Shown here: positions 17,535-26,679 of the stretch, piece by piece
Position numbering within the stretch: position 1 is the stretch's first letter
Layout: every line of letters begins with the position of its first letter
NCBI RefSeq assembly: GCF_014695915.1
Contig: NZ_JACJPF010000036.1
Span: 1-64,000, forward strand
DNA: 64,000 bases
Source of the DNA: Trichocoleus sp. FACHB-40
GTDB lineage: Bacteria > Cyanobacteriota > Cyanobacteriia > Cyanobacteriales > FACHB-T130
Reading direction: 5' to 3'
Notes under the pieces: generated by a model
Databases searched by the model: none
Seen by the model: the letters and a program-made list of their open reading frames with translations, nothing else
What the model was told of the DNA's origin: nothing
Made by a program: the position numbers and the translations under genes

Positions 17535-18464
17535 ATGACTAAACCCAAAATTTCTGCGATTATCTGTACCCACAATCGAGAGCAGTATTTAGGTGCCGCC
17601 ATTGATAGCTGTTTAGGGCAAGATTTCCCGGATTTTGAAGTAGTAGTGGTGGATAATGCCTCAAGCGATCGCACTCGCGAAATCGTAGAAGCACGAGTTG
17701 GCGTGACATACGTTTACGAACCCATCACAGGTCTATCCGTCGCCCGGAACACTGGCGCGCGCGTTGCCAAAAGCGATATTCTCGCCTATCTCGATGATGA
17801 TGCTGTTGCCAGTTCGCTTTGGCTGAAGACACTCTATGATGCCTATCAAAACAATGAAAAATTAGCCATTGCTGGGGGCAAAGTTACCTTACTCTGGCCT
17901 GATGGCATAAAACCCCCTCAGTGGCTTTCCTCCGGCTTATCTGGCAACCTGGGAGCATACGACCTAGGAGCGAGCGTCATTTATATCAAACAGCCCGGTA
18001 TGACCCCCAGAGGCTTAAATTACTCAATCCGGCGCACCTTTCTAGAAGAAATTGGTGGTTTCGATCTTAATCTGGGTCGGGTCGGTAAAAATCTGCTATC
18101 AAATGAAGAATTACACATGACAGAACGGGCGCTAAAACTCGGTTGGCAAGTTGCCTATCTGCCTGATGCCTTAGTTGCCCATAATGTTTCCCCCGAACGC
18201 CTTCAACGAGCCTGGTTTTTCAGTCGAGGCTGGTGGCAAGGCATTAGTGAATGTTACCGCGAACAACTTTCCGGTCAAGCCGGGCCAGCCCAGCTATTAA
18301 GAGGAAGCGACCGAATAATGCGCGGTTTATATAATTCCGTAAAAAACTTTGACGATCCTGCCCAACGCTTCGACAGTCTGGTGTATGCCTACGGTCAAAT
18401 TGGTTATTTGATAGCGGCGATTAAAGGTATGATTTCTACACCTGTAAAAAAGATTAAAACTTAA
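17535..18464 (+). CDS. Family 2 glycosyltransferase (HpsE-like)
   Basis: 309 residues of GT-A fold. ISAIICTHNREQYLGAAIDSCLGQDFPDFEVVVVDNASSD is the nucleotide-sugar binding start. The metal-binding DxD-type motif is LDDDAV near residue 92, and the acceptor region contains FLEEIGGFDLNLG and NEELHMTERALKLGWQVAYLPDALVAHNV. No membrane segment is evident, so a cytoplasmic or peripheral location is likely. It heads an operon with a second glycosyltransferase and an acetyltransferase. That set resembles part of the hormogonium polysaccharide loci of filamentous cyanobacteria, so HpsE is my best guess; donor and acceptor sugars are unknown. Confidence 0.88.
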   Translation: MTKPKISAIICTHNREQYLGAAIDSCLGQDFPDFEVVVVDNASSDRTREIVEARVGVTYVYEPITGLSVARNTGARVAKSDILAYLDDDAVASSLWLKTLYDAYQNNEKLAIAGGKVTLLWPDGIKPPQWLSSGLSGNLGAYDLGASVIYIKQPGMTPRGLNYSIRRTFLEEIGGFDLNLGRVGKNLLSNEELHMTERALKLGWQVAYLPDALVAHNVSPERLQRAWFFSRGWWQGISECYREQLSGQAGPAQLLRGSDRIMRGLYNSVKNFDDPAQRFDSLVYAYGQIGYLIAAIKGMISTPVKKIKT

Positions 18465-18537
18465 TCTTTAATTAATCCTGCGGGAAATATTTACCTTTAC
18501 ATTTTTGCGTTTTACCTATTACCTGTTGCCTTTTCTT

Positions 18538-19488
18538 ATGAATGCCTCCAAACTCCCCGTATCGGTTCTGATTCCCGCTAAAAACGAACAAGCAAATCTA
18601 CCGGCTTGCCTGGAAAGCGTTGCCAGGGCTGATGAAGTATTTGTGGTGGATTCCCAAAGTAGCGATCGCTCTATAGAAATTTCTGAAAGTTACGGCGCGA
18701 ACGTCGTCCAATTTCACTTCAACGGTCGCTGGCCGAAAAAGAAAAACTGGGCATTAGACAATCTGCCTTTCCGCAACGATTGGGTATTAATTGTCGATTG
18801 TGACGAACGCATTACTCCGGAACTCTGGGACGAAATTGCTACTGCGATTCAGAATCCCGAATACGAGGGTTACTACCTCAACCGCAAAGTCTTTTTTCTT
18901 GGCAAATGGATTCAGCACGGGGGTAGATATCCCGACTGGAATTTACGCTTGTTTAAGCACAAAAACGGGCGCTACGAAAACTTGGGGACAGAAGAAATTC
19001 GCAACACTGGCGACAACGAAGTTCACGAACACGTTGTGCTACCAGGTTCAGTCGGCTATCTGAAAAACGATATGCTGCACATCGACTTTCGGGACGTATT
19101 TCACTGGCTGGAAAGGCATAATCGCTACTCTAACTGGGAAGCCCGCGTTTATCTCAATATCCTCACAGGAAAAGACGAAAGCGGTACCATTGGTGCTAAT
19201 TTATTTGGCGACGCGGTGCAGCGCAAGCGTTTTCTGAAAAAAGTCTGGGTACGGCTACCTTTTAAACCGTTTATCCGGTTTATTTTGATTTACTTTATTC
19301 AGCTTGGCTTTTTGGATGGCAAACCAGGATATATATATGCGCGGCTGATGAGTCAGTACGAGTATCAAATTGGCATCAAGCTGTATGAATTGATGCAGTT
19401 TGGCGGTCAGTTGAACGTAGCAGCGGCGACACCGAAAGCGCCTCCCCAGCCTGTAAAAGAGCCGGATTCGTTAACAGGGAGCGTCTAG
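18538..19488 (+). CDS. Family 2 glycosyltransferase (WaaE/KdtX-like)
   Basis: 316 residues from ATG at 18538; the open frame starts 33 bases earlier but the extra residues look non-native. The GT-A start is LPVSVLIPAKNEQANLPACLESVARADEVFVVDSQSSDRS. The DxD-type motif is IVDCDERI, followed by GYYLNRKVFFLGKWIQHGGRYPDWNLRLFKHKNGRYE, typical of the branch that includes lipopolysaccharide core glucosyltransferases. A hydrophobic stretch near 245-265 (FIRFILIYFIQLGFL) may touch the membrane. It is 73 bases after the first glycosyltransferase and one base before the acetyltransferase start. Confidence 0.9.
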   Translation: MNASKLPVSVLIPAKNEQANLPACLESVARADEVFVVDSQSSDRSIEISESYGANVVQFHFNGRWPKKKNWALDNLPFRNDWVLIVDCDERITPELWDEIATAIQNPEYEGYYLNRKVFFLGKWIQHGGRYPDWNLRLFKHKNGRYENLGTEEIRNTGDNEVHEHVVLPGSVGYLKNDMLHIDFRDVFHWLERHNRYSNWEARVYLNILTGKDESGTIGANLFGDAVQRKRFLKKVWVRLPFKPFIRFILIYFIQLGFLDGKPGYIYARLMSQYEYQIGIKLYELMQFGGQLNVAAATPKAPPQPVKEPDSLTGSV

Positions 19489-19489
19489 A

Positions 19490-20080
19490 GTGTTGGAACC
19501 AGGGGAGCCAAAGCCAGCTTTAGACGAGATATTGGTAGATTTACGCCGCTACGACCAATCTTGGTTTGACAGGGGAAGACCAGGCTGGTTTGTGCTGCTC
19601 TGGTGGTTGGTGCAAGCGATCGCATTCCCCTTGACTCCCCATCCCGTCAACAGCTTACGCTGCTCCCTACTGCGGCTGTTTGGTGCCAAAATCGGCAAAG
19701 GTGTCATTATCCGCCCCACCGCCCGCTTCACCTTTCCCTGGAAAGTGGAAATTGGCGATTACAGTTGGATTGGCGATGATGTCGTTTTCTACAGCCTTGA
19801 CCAGATTCGCATTGGTCAGCACTGTGTAGTTTCCCAAAAAAGCTACCTCTGCACTGGCAGTCACGACATCCACGATCCAACTTTCAACCTAATAACATCC
19901 GGCATTACCATTGGCAACGGTGCTTGGATTGCCACCGATTGCTTCATTGCCCCTGGGGTGGAAATCGGTGCATATTCGGTAATAGGCGCGCGCAGCAGCG
20001 TTTTTGGCAACATTCCACCGCAGCAGGTTTGCTGGGGTACACCTTGCCGTCCCCACTATCAAAGAGAAATTAAAAATTAA
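19490..20080 (+). CDS. WcaF-like serine O-acetyltransferase family protein (HpsU-like)
   Basis: 196 residues from GTG at 19490, directly after the upstream stop, which implies translational coupling. Left-handed beta-helix hexapeptide repeats run from about 65 to 180 (IGKGVIIRPTARF, VEIGDYSWIGDDVVFYSLDQIRIGQHCVVSQ, GSHDIHDPTF, ITIGNGAWIATDCFIAPGVEIGAYSVIGARSSVFGNIP). The N-terminal region (FVLLWWLVQAIAFPLTPHPVNSLRCSLLRLFGAKIG) matches the WcaF colanic-acid acetyltransferase branch. In context it probably acetylates the polysaccharide built by the two glycosyltransferases. His of GSHDIHD is the expected active-site residue. Confidence 0.88.
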   Translation: MLEPGEPKPALDEILVDLRRYDQSWFDRGRPGWFVLLWWLVQAIAFPLTPHPVNSLRCSLLRLFGAKIGKGVIIRPTARFTFPWKVEIGDYSWIGDDVVFYSLDQIRIGQHCVVSQKSYLCTGSHDIHDPTFNLITSGITIGNGAWIATDCFIAPGVEIGAYSVIGARSSVFGNIPPQQVCWGTPCRPHYQREIKN

Positions 20081-20168
20081 AAATTACCTCTTTCCCAGGG
20101 GACTATCTAGTAACGAGAAATCTCCAGTCCCTTGAGGACGCATTCCCAATCCCCAATCCCCAGTCCCT

Positions 20169-21542
20169 TCATTCATTCATATTCCGATAAGTAGCAACTG
20201 CTGAAGGTGAAATTCGGTTTAAGTAACGGAAAATCCAATACTTAAAAATCGTGTCCAGAATCACTGGAAAAGTGGCGATAAATAAATAGTTGAAGTCTCT
20301 GTTTTCCGGCAAGCCTAAGTGCCTTGATATTCCTTCTAAAATCACTTCCCAGCCGTGAGGGGAGTGAAATCCTACGAAGACATCAGTAAACAAAATAATA
20401 ATAAAAGCTTTAGCACTGTCACTCAGTCCATAAACAACATCATCTATAAAACCTTTAAAAATCTCAATTTCCCTACGACTGTTAATCAGTAAAACGTAAA
20501 AAGCCCCAGCCGCAAATATATCAGCAAAAACATTTTTTATGGCATTAGCGCTTTTGTGACGGTATTCTTCAGTCAGTTCAAATGCCTTTTCTTTGACTTC
20601 CTCTTCCATTTCTTCCGGTGACAACTTCGGAGCTAGACCTACCAAAGTTCTAAACTTTAATAGTTGCTCAAATCTTTGCAAATCGTGAAAAGCTTCTTCT
20701 TCCAAATCAACATTTAAGAAAATTTCAGTTTTGTTTTCATCTCTGACGCGCTCAACAAGAGGTGCTACTAGAAAGGTTTTAGTTACCTGCTGAGTCAACA
20801 GAGGAACTAAAATCAAAACTAAAATGAACCTAATAGAAATTATTGTTTTTGTTTGAGATATCCGAAAGTTTTTAACAACTTCCTCTTCTGATTTTGGGTT
20901 GAAGTCTCTTTTAAGCCGATCCAAGGTACTCAAGATTGACCTGGGGACAAAACTTGTTGTATCAGTCATTGTCTCAGCTTCTCCGATTACTTTGCTTTTA
21001 TCAAAGTAAACTGGCTGATTATATAATTCTCCTTTATCAAGGTTGGCTTCTACAAGTTTAGATTGAGAAACTGGCATCAAGGCTGACGATGACGATGGTG
21101 ATGGCGATGAAGAACGTTTTGGTTGAGACTGGTATTTAGATATCACATCGTCAATAAACTTGAGTTTTTCTAAAGTTATTGATTGAGTTTCTCTATTTTC
21201 CAGTTCGGCAACGTTTCTGTATTCCGAGCCATCGAGTGTGGATCTGGTTCTATTTTGATTTGCTAGGCTAACAATTGAAGTGCTAGAATGAAATTCTGAC
21301 AAACTTAACCTAGCATCCTTTAAATACTTATTAAGCTTAATTATGAAATAAGACAGGGCATTTTCGCGGTATTTTTTGGAGTCAGAAGATATTTTGTTGC
21401 CGTCAAAATGTTCGTCTTCAATTGCTTTAATCATTAAAGCTGCTTTGTATGCCCGCTCCAAGGCCCTTTCTGGTGTCCGGATGTACCACTGGCTGGCAGC
21501 GTCTAAGGACGAGCGGAGCTGTGTAAAGAAAGGTAGTTTCAT
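20169..21542 (-). CDS. pcxA: Proton extrusion protein PcxA (CemA family)
   Basis: A membrane protein needed for light-induced proton extrusion; its plastid counterpart is CemA. 457 residues. The N-terminal 235 residues are soluble, with a helical start (SSLDAASQWYIRTPERALERAYKAALMIKAIEDEHFDG), and a Ser-rich low-complexity segment near 145 (SSSPSPSSSSA). The C-terminal CemA domain has four predicted membrane segments, at about 242-262, 340-357, 379-396 and 422-444, with the conserved FLVAPLVERVRDENKTEIFLN and HSPHGWEVILEGISRHLGLPENRDF loops. Length and layout fit the cyanobacterial form. Divergent from the AddB-like gene, with 45 bases between starts. Confidence 0.92.
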   Translation of the reverse strand: MKLPFFTQLRSSLDAASQWYIRTPERALERAYKAALMIKAIEDEHFDGNKISSDSKKYRENALSYFIIKLNKYLKDARLSLSEFHSSTSIVSLANQNRTRSTLDGSEYRNVAELENRETQSITLEKLKFIDDVISKYQSQPKRSSSPSPSSSSALMPVSQSKLVEANLDKGELYNQPVYFDKSKVIGEAETMTDTTSFVPRSILSTLDRLKRDFNPKSEEEVVKNFRISQTKTIISIRFILVLILVPLLTQQVTKTFLVAPLVERVRDENKTEIFLNVDLEEEAFHDLQRFEQLLKFRTLVGLAPKLSPEEMEEEVKEKAFELTEEYRHKSANAIKNVFADIFAAGAFYVLLINSRREIEIFKGFIDDVVYGLSDSAKAFIIILFTDVFVGFHSPHGWEVILEGISRHLGLPENRDFNYLFIATFPVILDTIFKYWIFRYLNRISPSAVATYRNMNE

Positions 21543-21587
21543 AACAGAAACAGAGTATTAAATTAAAAGTATCCCCAGCGTTTAGCA

Positions 21588-23807
21588 ATGTTAACCCAAT
21601 CTCAGCCAAACTGGATCAGAGGATCAACCCGAAGTGGTAAGACAACTCGCCTGGTGAATCAGTTTTGTCAGTGGGTGGAGGTGCGATCGCAACAGAACCG
21701 ACTTTCGCCGTCAACTCAGGGGAGGAGGAGGCGACGGGACTCGGAAAGATCGATTTTGGTGTTTGCTGCTAATGATGATAACCGGAGCGAATTAGCTGAC
21801 CGTTTGGCTGCTGCGACAGACGGGCGGTATCCAATTCAATCTAAGACACCTTTAGGGTTTTTTCAGGATGAAATTATACTGTTTTGGCCTTTGCTAATTG
21901 GGCGATTGAATTTAAGGGCGCAATTTCCAGTCCGGCTACGCCCGGAAACTGAGCAGGAGTTAGCTACTCGGCTGTGGCGTTCTGAGTTGGATAAAGGCAG
22001 CTTACAGATGCTGGGAGTAAGCGAGTATCGTGTGGTGCGTCGGATTCTGGACTTGTTGCAGCTAGCGGCTATTAGTGGGACACCACTTGAGGACATTCCC
22101 TCTATTCTTGAACAAGGTATCTTACTCCCATTAACACAGAGGGAGGAGGATGGGGAAAGCGTTGAAGATTCAGCTATTAATTGGACTGATGTAGGAAATT
22201 TACTGCTTGGCTGGCGGGGATGGTGTCTGGAGAGGGGTTTGCTGACTTATGGGATTATATGCGAACTTTATTGGCGGTATCTGCTGCCAGATGAAACTTA
22301 TCAGCAGCATTTAATTCGCCGCTATCAAGGGGTGTTGGCGGATGATGTGGATGATTACCCAGCTATAGCTGGCGATTTATTTAATTTTCTTTTGGATAAC
22401 GGAGCGGTTGGAGCGTTTACTTATAATCCGGATGGAGCGGTGCGATTGGGTTTGAATGCCGATCCGAATTACCTGGCTCGTCTAGCTTCGCGCTGTCGGG
22501 TAGAAATTTTGAGCGATCGCGCTGAGAATATAGGGGCAGTTTACGGAGAGCCAATCGTAGAGACGGTGCGCGATCCGATGTATATGTTGAGCTTACCAGA
22601 GTCGGTACAGTTGATTCAAACCACGTCCCGCGCTCAGTTGTTGCGGCAAACTGGGGAAGCGATCGCCGAAGCTGTACAAAGTGGACAAGTGCAGCCTTCC
22701 GATGTGGCAGTAATTGCGCCTGGTTTGGATGCGATCGCCCGCTATACCCTAGTCGAAATTCTCACAAGCAAAGGTATCCCGGTAGAGTCCCTTAACGACC
22801 AGCGCCCCCTAATTAGTTCCCCCACAATCCGGGCGTTGCTGACACTCTTAGCTCTAATTTATCCAGGCTTGGGGCGATTGGTAAACCGGGATGCCGTGGC
22901 AGAAATGTTAGTCGTACTTAGTCCAACTAGGGACTGGGGATTGTTGACTCTTGACTGGGGAGTGGGGGAAGAATTTGCCTCTTCACCAATCTCTAATCAC
23001 CAATCCCCAGCCATCGATCCAGTACGGGCAGGTTTATTGGCAGATTACTGCTATTCCCCAGATCCAGAGCAACCCCGTTTGCTACCTGTGACAAATTTCC
23101 CGCGATGGGATCGGCTGGGACACTCTGCCTGTAAAGCCTACGAGCAGATTTTGGGGTGGATAGAGCAACAGCAAAGTCAGCAACAACAGCGTCTAATTCC
23201 CAACTACGTCGCCCTGCTTGACCGGGCAATTCAGCAGTTTTTGTGGAAAGGTAGCAATCTCCCCTACGACCAACTAGCAGCCTTACGCGAACTGATGGAA
23301 ACCGCGCAACATTACTGGGAAGTCGAGGGACGACTGCGACAAAAAAGCGGAGGAGGCGATAGCGATCGCGACACCATTGAACGCTTCATTTGCCTGTTGC
23401 GTCGCGGTACCGTCACCGCCAACCCTTACCCAGTTCGTCGGCTAGGTCTGAGTAGTCGCGCTGTTACTTTGGCTACAATCTTTCAATACCGAGCTTCTCG
23501 ACGGTTCCACCGCTGGCAATTTTGGCTAGATGCGGGTTCTCCCCTGTGGTCAAAGGGCGGTGCTGCTACCCTATTTGGTGCGCCTTTGTTTCTCAAGGAT
23601 TGGTCAGGAGAGCCAATTAGGGAACAAGATACGCAAGTAGCTGATGAGCAAAGGCTGCGGCGAATTTTACTAGATTTACTAGGGCGCGTGGGGGAGCGAG
23701 TTTATCTGTGTCACAGCGAATTGGCGACAAATGGGCAGGAACAAAGCGGCCCCCTGTTGCCTTTAGTAAATGCTTCGGTTCCTGTGAATCCTGATGCAAT
23801 GAGTTAG
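21588..23807 (+). CDS. AddB/RecB-like DNA repair helicase-nuclease family protein
   Basis: 739 residues. The N-terminus has a Walker A motif (IRGSTRSGKTTRLV, about 10-23), then VFAANDDNRSELADRL. The middle resembles UvrD-like helicase subdomains: YQGVLADDVDDYPAIAGDLFNFLLDNGA is a Walker B-like segment, and LRQTGEAIAEAVQSGQVQPSDVAVIAPGLDAIARYTLVEILTSKGIPVESLNDQRPLISSPTIRALLTLLALI is a clear helicase 2B/2A feature. The C-terminus lacks the usual iron-sulfur and nuclease motifs that I can recognise. Annotators often call it a recombinase. An in-frame stretch near residues 448-475 (DWGLLTLDWGVG, SPISNHQSPA) looks like an inserted intergenic repeat. Role in break repair is inferred. Confidence 0.75.
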   Translation: MLTQSQPNWIRGSTRSGKTTRLVNQFCQWVEVRSQQNRLSPSTQGRRRRRDSERSILVFAANDDNRSELADRLAAATDGRYPIQSKTPLGFFQDEIILFWPLLIGRLNLRAQFPVRLRPETEQELATRLWRSELDKGSLQMLGVSEYRVVRRILDLLQLAAISGTPLEDIPSILEQGILLPLTQREEDGESVEDSAINWTDVGNLLLGWRGWCLERGLLTYGIICELYWRYLLPDETYQQHLIRRYQGVLADDVDDYPAIAGDLFNFLLDNGAVGAFTYNPDGAVRLGLNADPNYLARLASRCRVEILSDRAENIGAVYGEPIVETVRDPMYMLSLPESVQLIQTTSRAQLLRQTGEAIAEAVQSGQVQPSDVAVIAPGLDAIARYTLVEILTSKGIPVESLNDQRPLISSPTIRALLTLLALIYPGLGRLVNRDAVAEMLVVLSPTRDWGLLTLDWGVGEEFASSPISNHQSPAIDPVRAGLLADYCYSPDPEQPRLLPVTNFPRWDRLGHSACKAYEQILGWIEQQQSQQQQRLIPNYVALLDRAIQQFLWKGSNLPYDQLAALRELMETAQHYWEVEGRLRQKSGGGDSDRDTIERFICLLRRGTVTANPYPVRRLGLSSRAVTLATIFQYRASRRFHRWQFWLDAGSPLWSKGGAATLFGAPLFLKDWSGEPIREQDTQVADEQRLRRILLDLLGRVGERVYLCHSELATNGQEQSGPLLPLVNASVPVNPDAMS

Positions 23808-23821
23808 AAACGCTATTTTCT

Positions 23822-23860
23822 CGTTCCTAGTCCCAGGCTGGGAACCAGAAGATGGGGTGT
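23822..23860. repeat. Short dispersed hairpin repeat
   Basis: TTCTCGTTCCTAGTCCCAGG followed by CTGGGAACCAG: the CCCAGG/CCTGGG type hairpin, of a sort often seen between cyanobacterial genes. It lies just after the AddB-like gene. The rest of the gap to 23950 shows nothing I recognise. Confidence 0.45.
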
Positions 23861-23950
23861 TTTTAGAGGGAATGCAGGATAAGCCGTTCACCATTTCAAT
23901 CACTTGTCAAGATTCAGGTGTAAGGGTTTGGCGTTTTACTCCTACCCAGT

Positions 23951-25147
23951 TTAGAGACCAATGCCAAACAGCATAAAGCGGATTAAACCGATATATAGCC
24001 AAGCCATCGGTACCCCAATAAACAGCCCAGCGATCGCCCAGCCTCTTTGATGCGCTTTGAATTGTTCAATACTACGCCATTTTCTACTTTTCCACGCCCA
24101 TTCATTGCCCCTAGAACCGAGCGCGATCGCCATCAACCAACCAACATTTGGTATCAAACATATAAGCCCAATCCAAACATTATTTGTGAAAGGCCACATA
24201 TAAGGCAACAGAAATGCACCCCAATTCCAACCCTTAATTTCTTCAGGCACCTCCACCGAAGAATCAAATAATCTGCCTTGCCCAGAATTATTATTAAACG
24301 GGACTGCTTGCTTTAACGGCTGGATACCCGTAGAAGTGTTGATTAGAGTGCCTTCTTTCAGCGCTTTTAGAGCATATTTTGCACTGCTAAACCGTTCCTC
24401 TGGGGCTGGTTCTGTCAACTTTTGAATCCAGCTAATAGTTGGGGGACTGATGCTCACCTGCTGCTCAAATTGAATTCGCAAGTTACGAGAAGGTAGATCC
24501 GCTGGCGCAGTTCCTGTTAACAAATGAATCAAAGTTGCTCCCAATGAATACAAGTCTGATGCTGGTACAGCCCTACCGCCAAACTGTTCCATTGGCGCAT
24601 AACCATAAGTCCCCACAACGGTAAATGTGGCTCCTTCTTTTGCCGCTTTATCTTGCACTGCGCCAAAATCAACTAAATATATCTTGCCATCTTCACCCCA
24701 GATTAAATTACTCGGTTTGATGTCTCGGTGCAGTACCGTTGGACTGAGTTCGTGGAGATAAATCAGAACTTTGAGAACATCAGAGGCAATTTTGCGAATT
24801 TCTGTTTCGGTATACTTTTTGCCAGAGTTCAGCAACTCCTTCAGAGAGTCGCCGGGGATGTATTCTTGGACTATAGCAAACCAGAGCGATCGCTCATCCA
24901 TACAAAAATAATCTCGGTACTGGGGAATCTGAGAATGATTCAACTGTTTAAGTACCTGTGCTTCTCTTTCAAACAGCTTGAGATCGTCCCACTGCACCTC
25001 GCCACCAAAAGCTAGGAGTTTGACAACTACCAACTCTTTTTCTTCAGTTTCGATATCCGTCGCTAACCAAGTTTGTCGCCCAGAATTTTGTCCTAGTTTT
25101 TGTTTTAGTTTATAGCGTCCTTGTAATACCTGTTCTGCTTGCAGCAT
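23951..25147 (-). CDS. Serine/threonine protein kinase with multi-TM C-terminus
   Basis: 398 residues. The kinase domain spans about 11-270: a degenerate glycine loop (LGQNSGRQTWLATD in place of GxGxxG), Lys43 in VVVKLLAF, the catalytic HRDIKPSN with Asp142, and DFG at 160-162. The activation segment carries TFTVVGTYGYAPMEQF. The C-terminal part (about 300-398, WNWGAFLLPYMWPFTNNVWIGLICLIPNVGWLMAIALG and GWAIAGLFIGVPMAWLYIGLIRF) has about three membrane segments, so the kinase faces the cytoplasm from a membrane. First of three tandem paralogues sharing MLQxQ...LQGRY and kinase core. Targets unknown. Confidence 0.9.
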   Translation of the reverse strand: MLQAEQVLQGRYKLKQKLGQNSGRQTWLATDIETEEKELVVVKLLAFGGEVQWDDLKLFEREAQVLKQLNHSQIPQYRDYFCMDERSLWFAIVQEYIPGDSLKELLNSGKKYTETEIRKIASDVLKVLIYLHELSPTVLHRDIKPSNLIWGEDGKIYLVDFGAVQDKAAKEGATFTVVGTYGYAPMEQFGGRAVPASDLYSLGATLIHLLTGTAPADLPSRNLRIQFEQQVSISPPTISWIQKLTEPAPEERFSSAKYALKALKEGTLINTSTGIQPLKQAVPFNNNSGQGRLFDSSVEVPEEIKGWNWGAFLLPYMWPFTNNVWIGLICLIPNVGWLMAIALGSRGNEWAWKSRKWRSIEQFKAHQRGWAIAGLFIGVPMAWLYIGLIRFMLFGIGL

Positions 25148-25240
25148 TTTTAGTCCTTAGTCATTAGGTATTAGTCATTAGCAATTCGTATTACCATTAC
25201 CAATTACCGAATTTCCAGCCTTTTGTGTCTACTAACACTT

Positions 25241-26581
25241 TTACTTACCTATTTTAGTTGTGCCAACACCACAGGCTGGTTGACCATTTATAATGATTGG
25301 ATTTGGAATTACACTTATTCCGGTCGCCTTAGATTCGCACATAATTGCCAACGTTGTCATTTCACCCTTAGCAGCCCCAACGTCGTTTACAGGTACTAAG
25401 AAAGCACCGCCAACATAGCTTTTAAGCTTAGGATTTCGGGTTATTCCATAGTTAAATGCAGCTTTGTCTGGCCCCCAAGTTGAATACTGGTAGTTTTCTG
25501 TCTGAGTGCGGATACCAAGCCCTAGTTCTGTAACGGAATTAGAAAAATGATTATTTTCTAAAATATAAGCTTGCTGGGCGCGGTTCATTGCACTAACATA
25601 TTGTTTCGCTTCAGATTGCTTGGCTTTAGTTGATGAATCCAACAAATCTGGCATAGCAGTGACACCTAAACCGAGAATTATTAGTGGTATCGAAGCTAAA
25701 AACGCTAGCCGGCCATAACGAACTGAATTTTCATTTTCTTGAGGATTTGTTTTAATATAACTGGGGGAAGTAGCTGCTACCATTGCCTCAAGTGCTTCCC
25801 GTGCTGTAGTGAATCTTTTTTCGGGAGCGGGTTCTATAAGCTTTTCTATCCAGTTGGTAAAACTGGGGTTCAGATTAACTTTATCTGCAAATTGAATTCG
25901 CATTTGATGCTGCGGTAATTCAGCTGGTGGTGTTCCAGTTAACAAATGAATGAGTGTTGCTCCCAGTGCATACAAATCTGAGGCTGGAACTGCACGTCCC
26001 CATAGTTGTTCGGGCGGTGCATAGCCACTGGTTCCCACTACTGTAAAGGTTACTCCTTCAGCCTTAGCGCGGTCAGTAACCGCACCAAAATCTACCAGAT
26101 AAACTTGTCTGTTTTCTCCGAAAATCAAATTACTGGGTTTGATATCGCGGTGCAAAACTGGCGGACTCAATTCGTGCAGATAAATCAGAATCTTCAGCAC
26201 CTCTGTGGTAATTCTTTGCACCAAGCTTTCTGTTAAATTCTTTCGTTCATCTAACATTTGCCGTAAGGATTTACCAGGAATGTAATCTTGAACTAATCCA
26301 AACCAAGGTAAACCGCCACCAGTCTCCTTATCCAATGAAAAATAATCGCGATATTTCGGAATTTTGGGATGGCTAAGATTTTTTAAAACTTGCGCCTCAC
26401 GTTCAAATAGTTTCAATTCTTCCCATTGCATCTGCGGATTAAAAGCCAGCAATTTAACAATTACTTGTTGGTTGGGTTCTGCTGATAAATCTGTTGCTAG
26501 CCAAGTTTGTCGCCCCGCATTTTGCCCTAATTGCCGTTCTAGCTGATAACGTCCTTGTAATACCTGTTGTGTTTGCAGCAT
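25241..26581 (-). CDS. Serine/threonine kinase fused to a type IV pilin-like domain
   Basis: 446 residues. Kinase domain about 11-275: degenerate loop LGQNAGRQTW, Lys43, catalytic HRDIKPSN with Asp146, DFG at 164-166. A single membrane segment follows (about 293-313, LAFLASIPLIILGLGVTAMPDLL). The C-terminal 130 residues (KQSEAKQYVSAMNRAQQAYILENNHFSNSVTELGLG, ending TTLAIMCESKATGISVIPNP) match the G/H-type pilin-like family of cyanobacteria, in which a hydrophobic helix normally precedes this sequence. So a cytoplasmic kinase seems joined across the membrane to a pilin-like sensor. The domain call rests on my recognition of the SAMNRAQQAYxLENxxF pattern. Middle member of the kinase triplet. 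Confidence 0.88.
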   Translation of the reverse strand: MLQTQQVLQGRYQLERQLGQNAGRQTWLATDLSAEPNQQVIVKLLAFNPQMQWEELKLFEREAQVLKNLSHPKIPKYRDYFSLDKETGGGLPWFGLVQDYIPGKSLRQMLDERKNLTESLVQRITTEVLKILIYLHELSPPVLHRDIKPSNLIFGENRQVYLVDFGAVTDRAKAEGVTFTVVGTSGYAPPEQLWGRAVPASDLYALGATLIHLLTGTPPAELPQHQMRIQFADKVNLNPSFTNWIEKLIEPAPEKRFTTAREALEAMVAATSPSYIKTNPQENENSVRYGRLAFLASIPLIILGLGVTAMPDLLDSSTKAKQSEAKQYVSAMNRAQQAYILENNHFSNSVTELGLGIRTQTENYQYSTWGPDKAAFNYGITRNPKLKSYVGGAFLVPVNDVGAAKGEMTTLAIMCESKATGISVIPNPIIINGQPACGVGTTKIGK

Positions 26582-26679
26582 GATTTATTTGTTAGGTGTA
26601 AGTTATCTGTTGTCATTAGAGGCGAAGCATTCGCCTTGCAATTTCGATGAGTCGTAAATTCTTATACGTAGCTTTGCCC

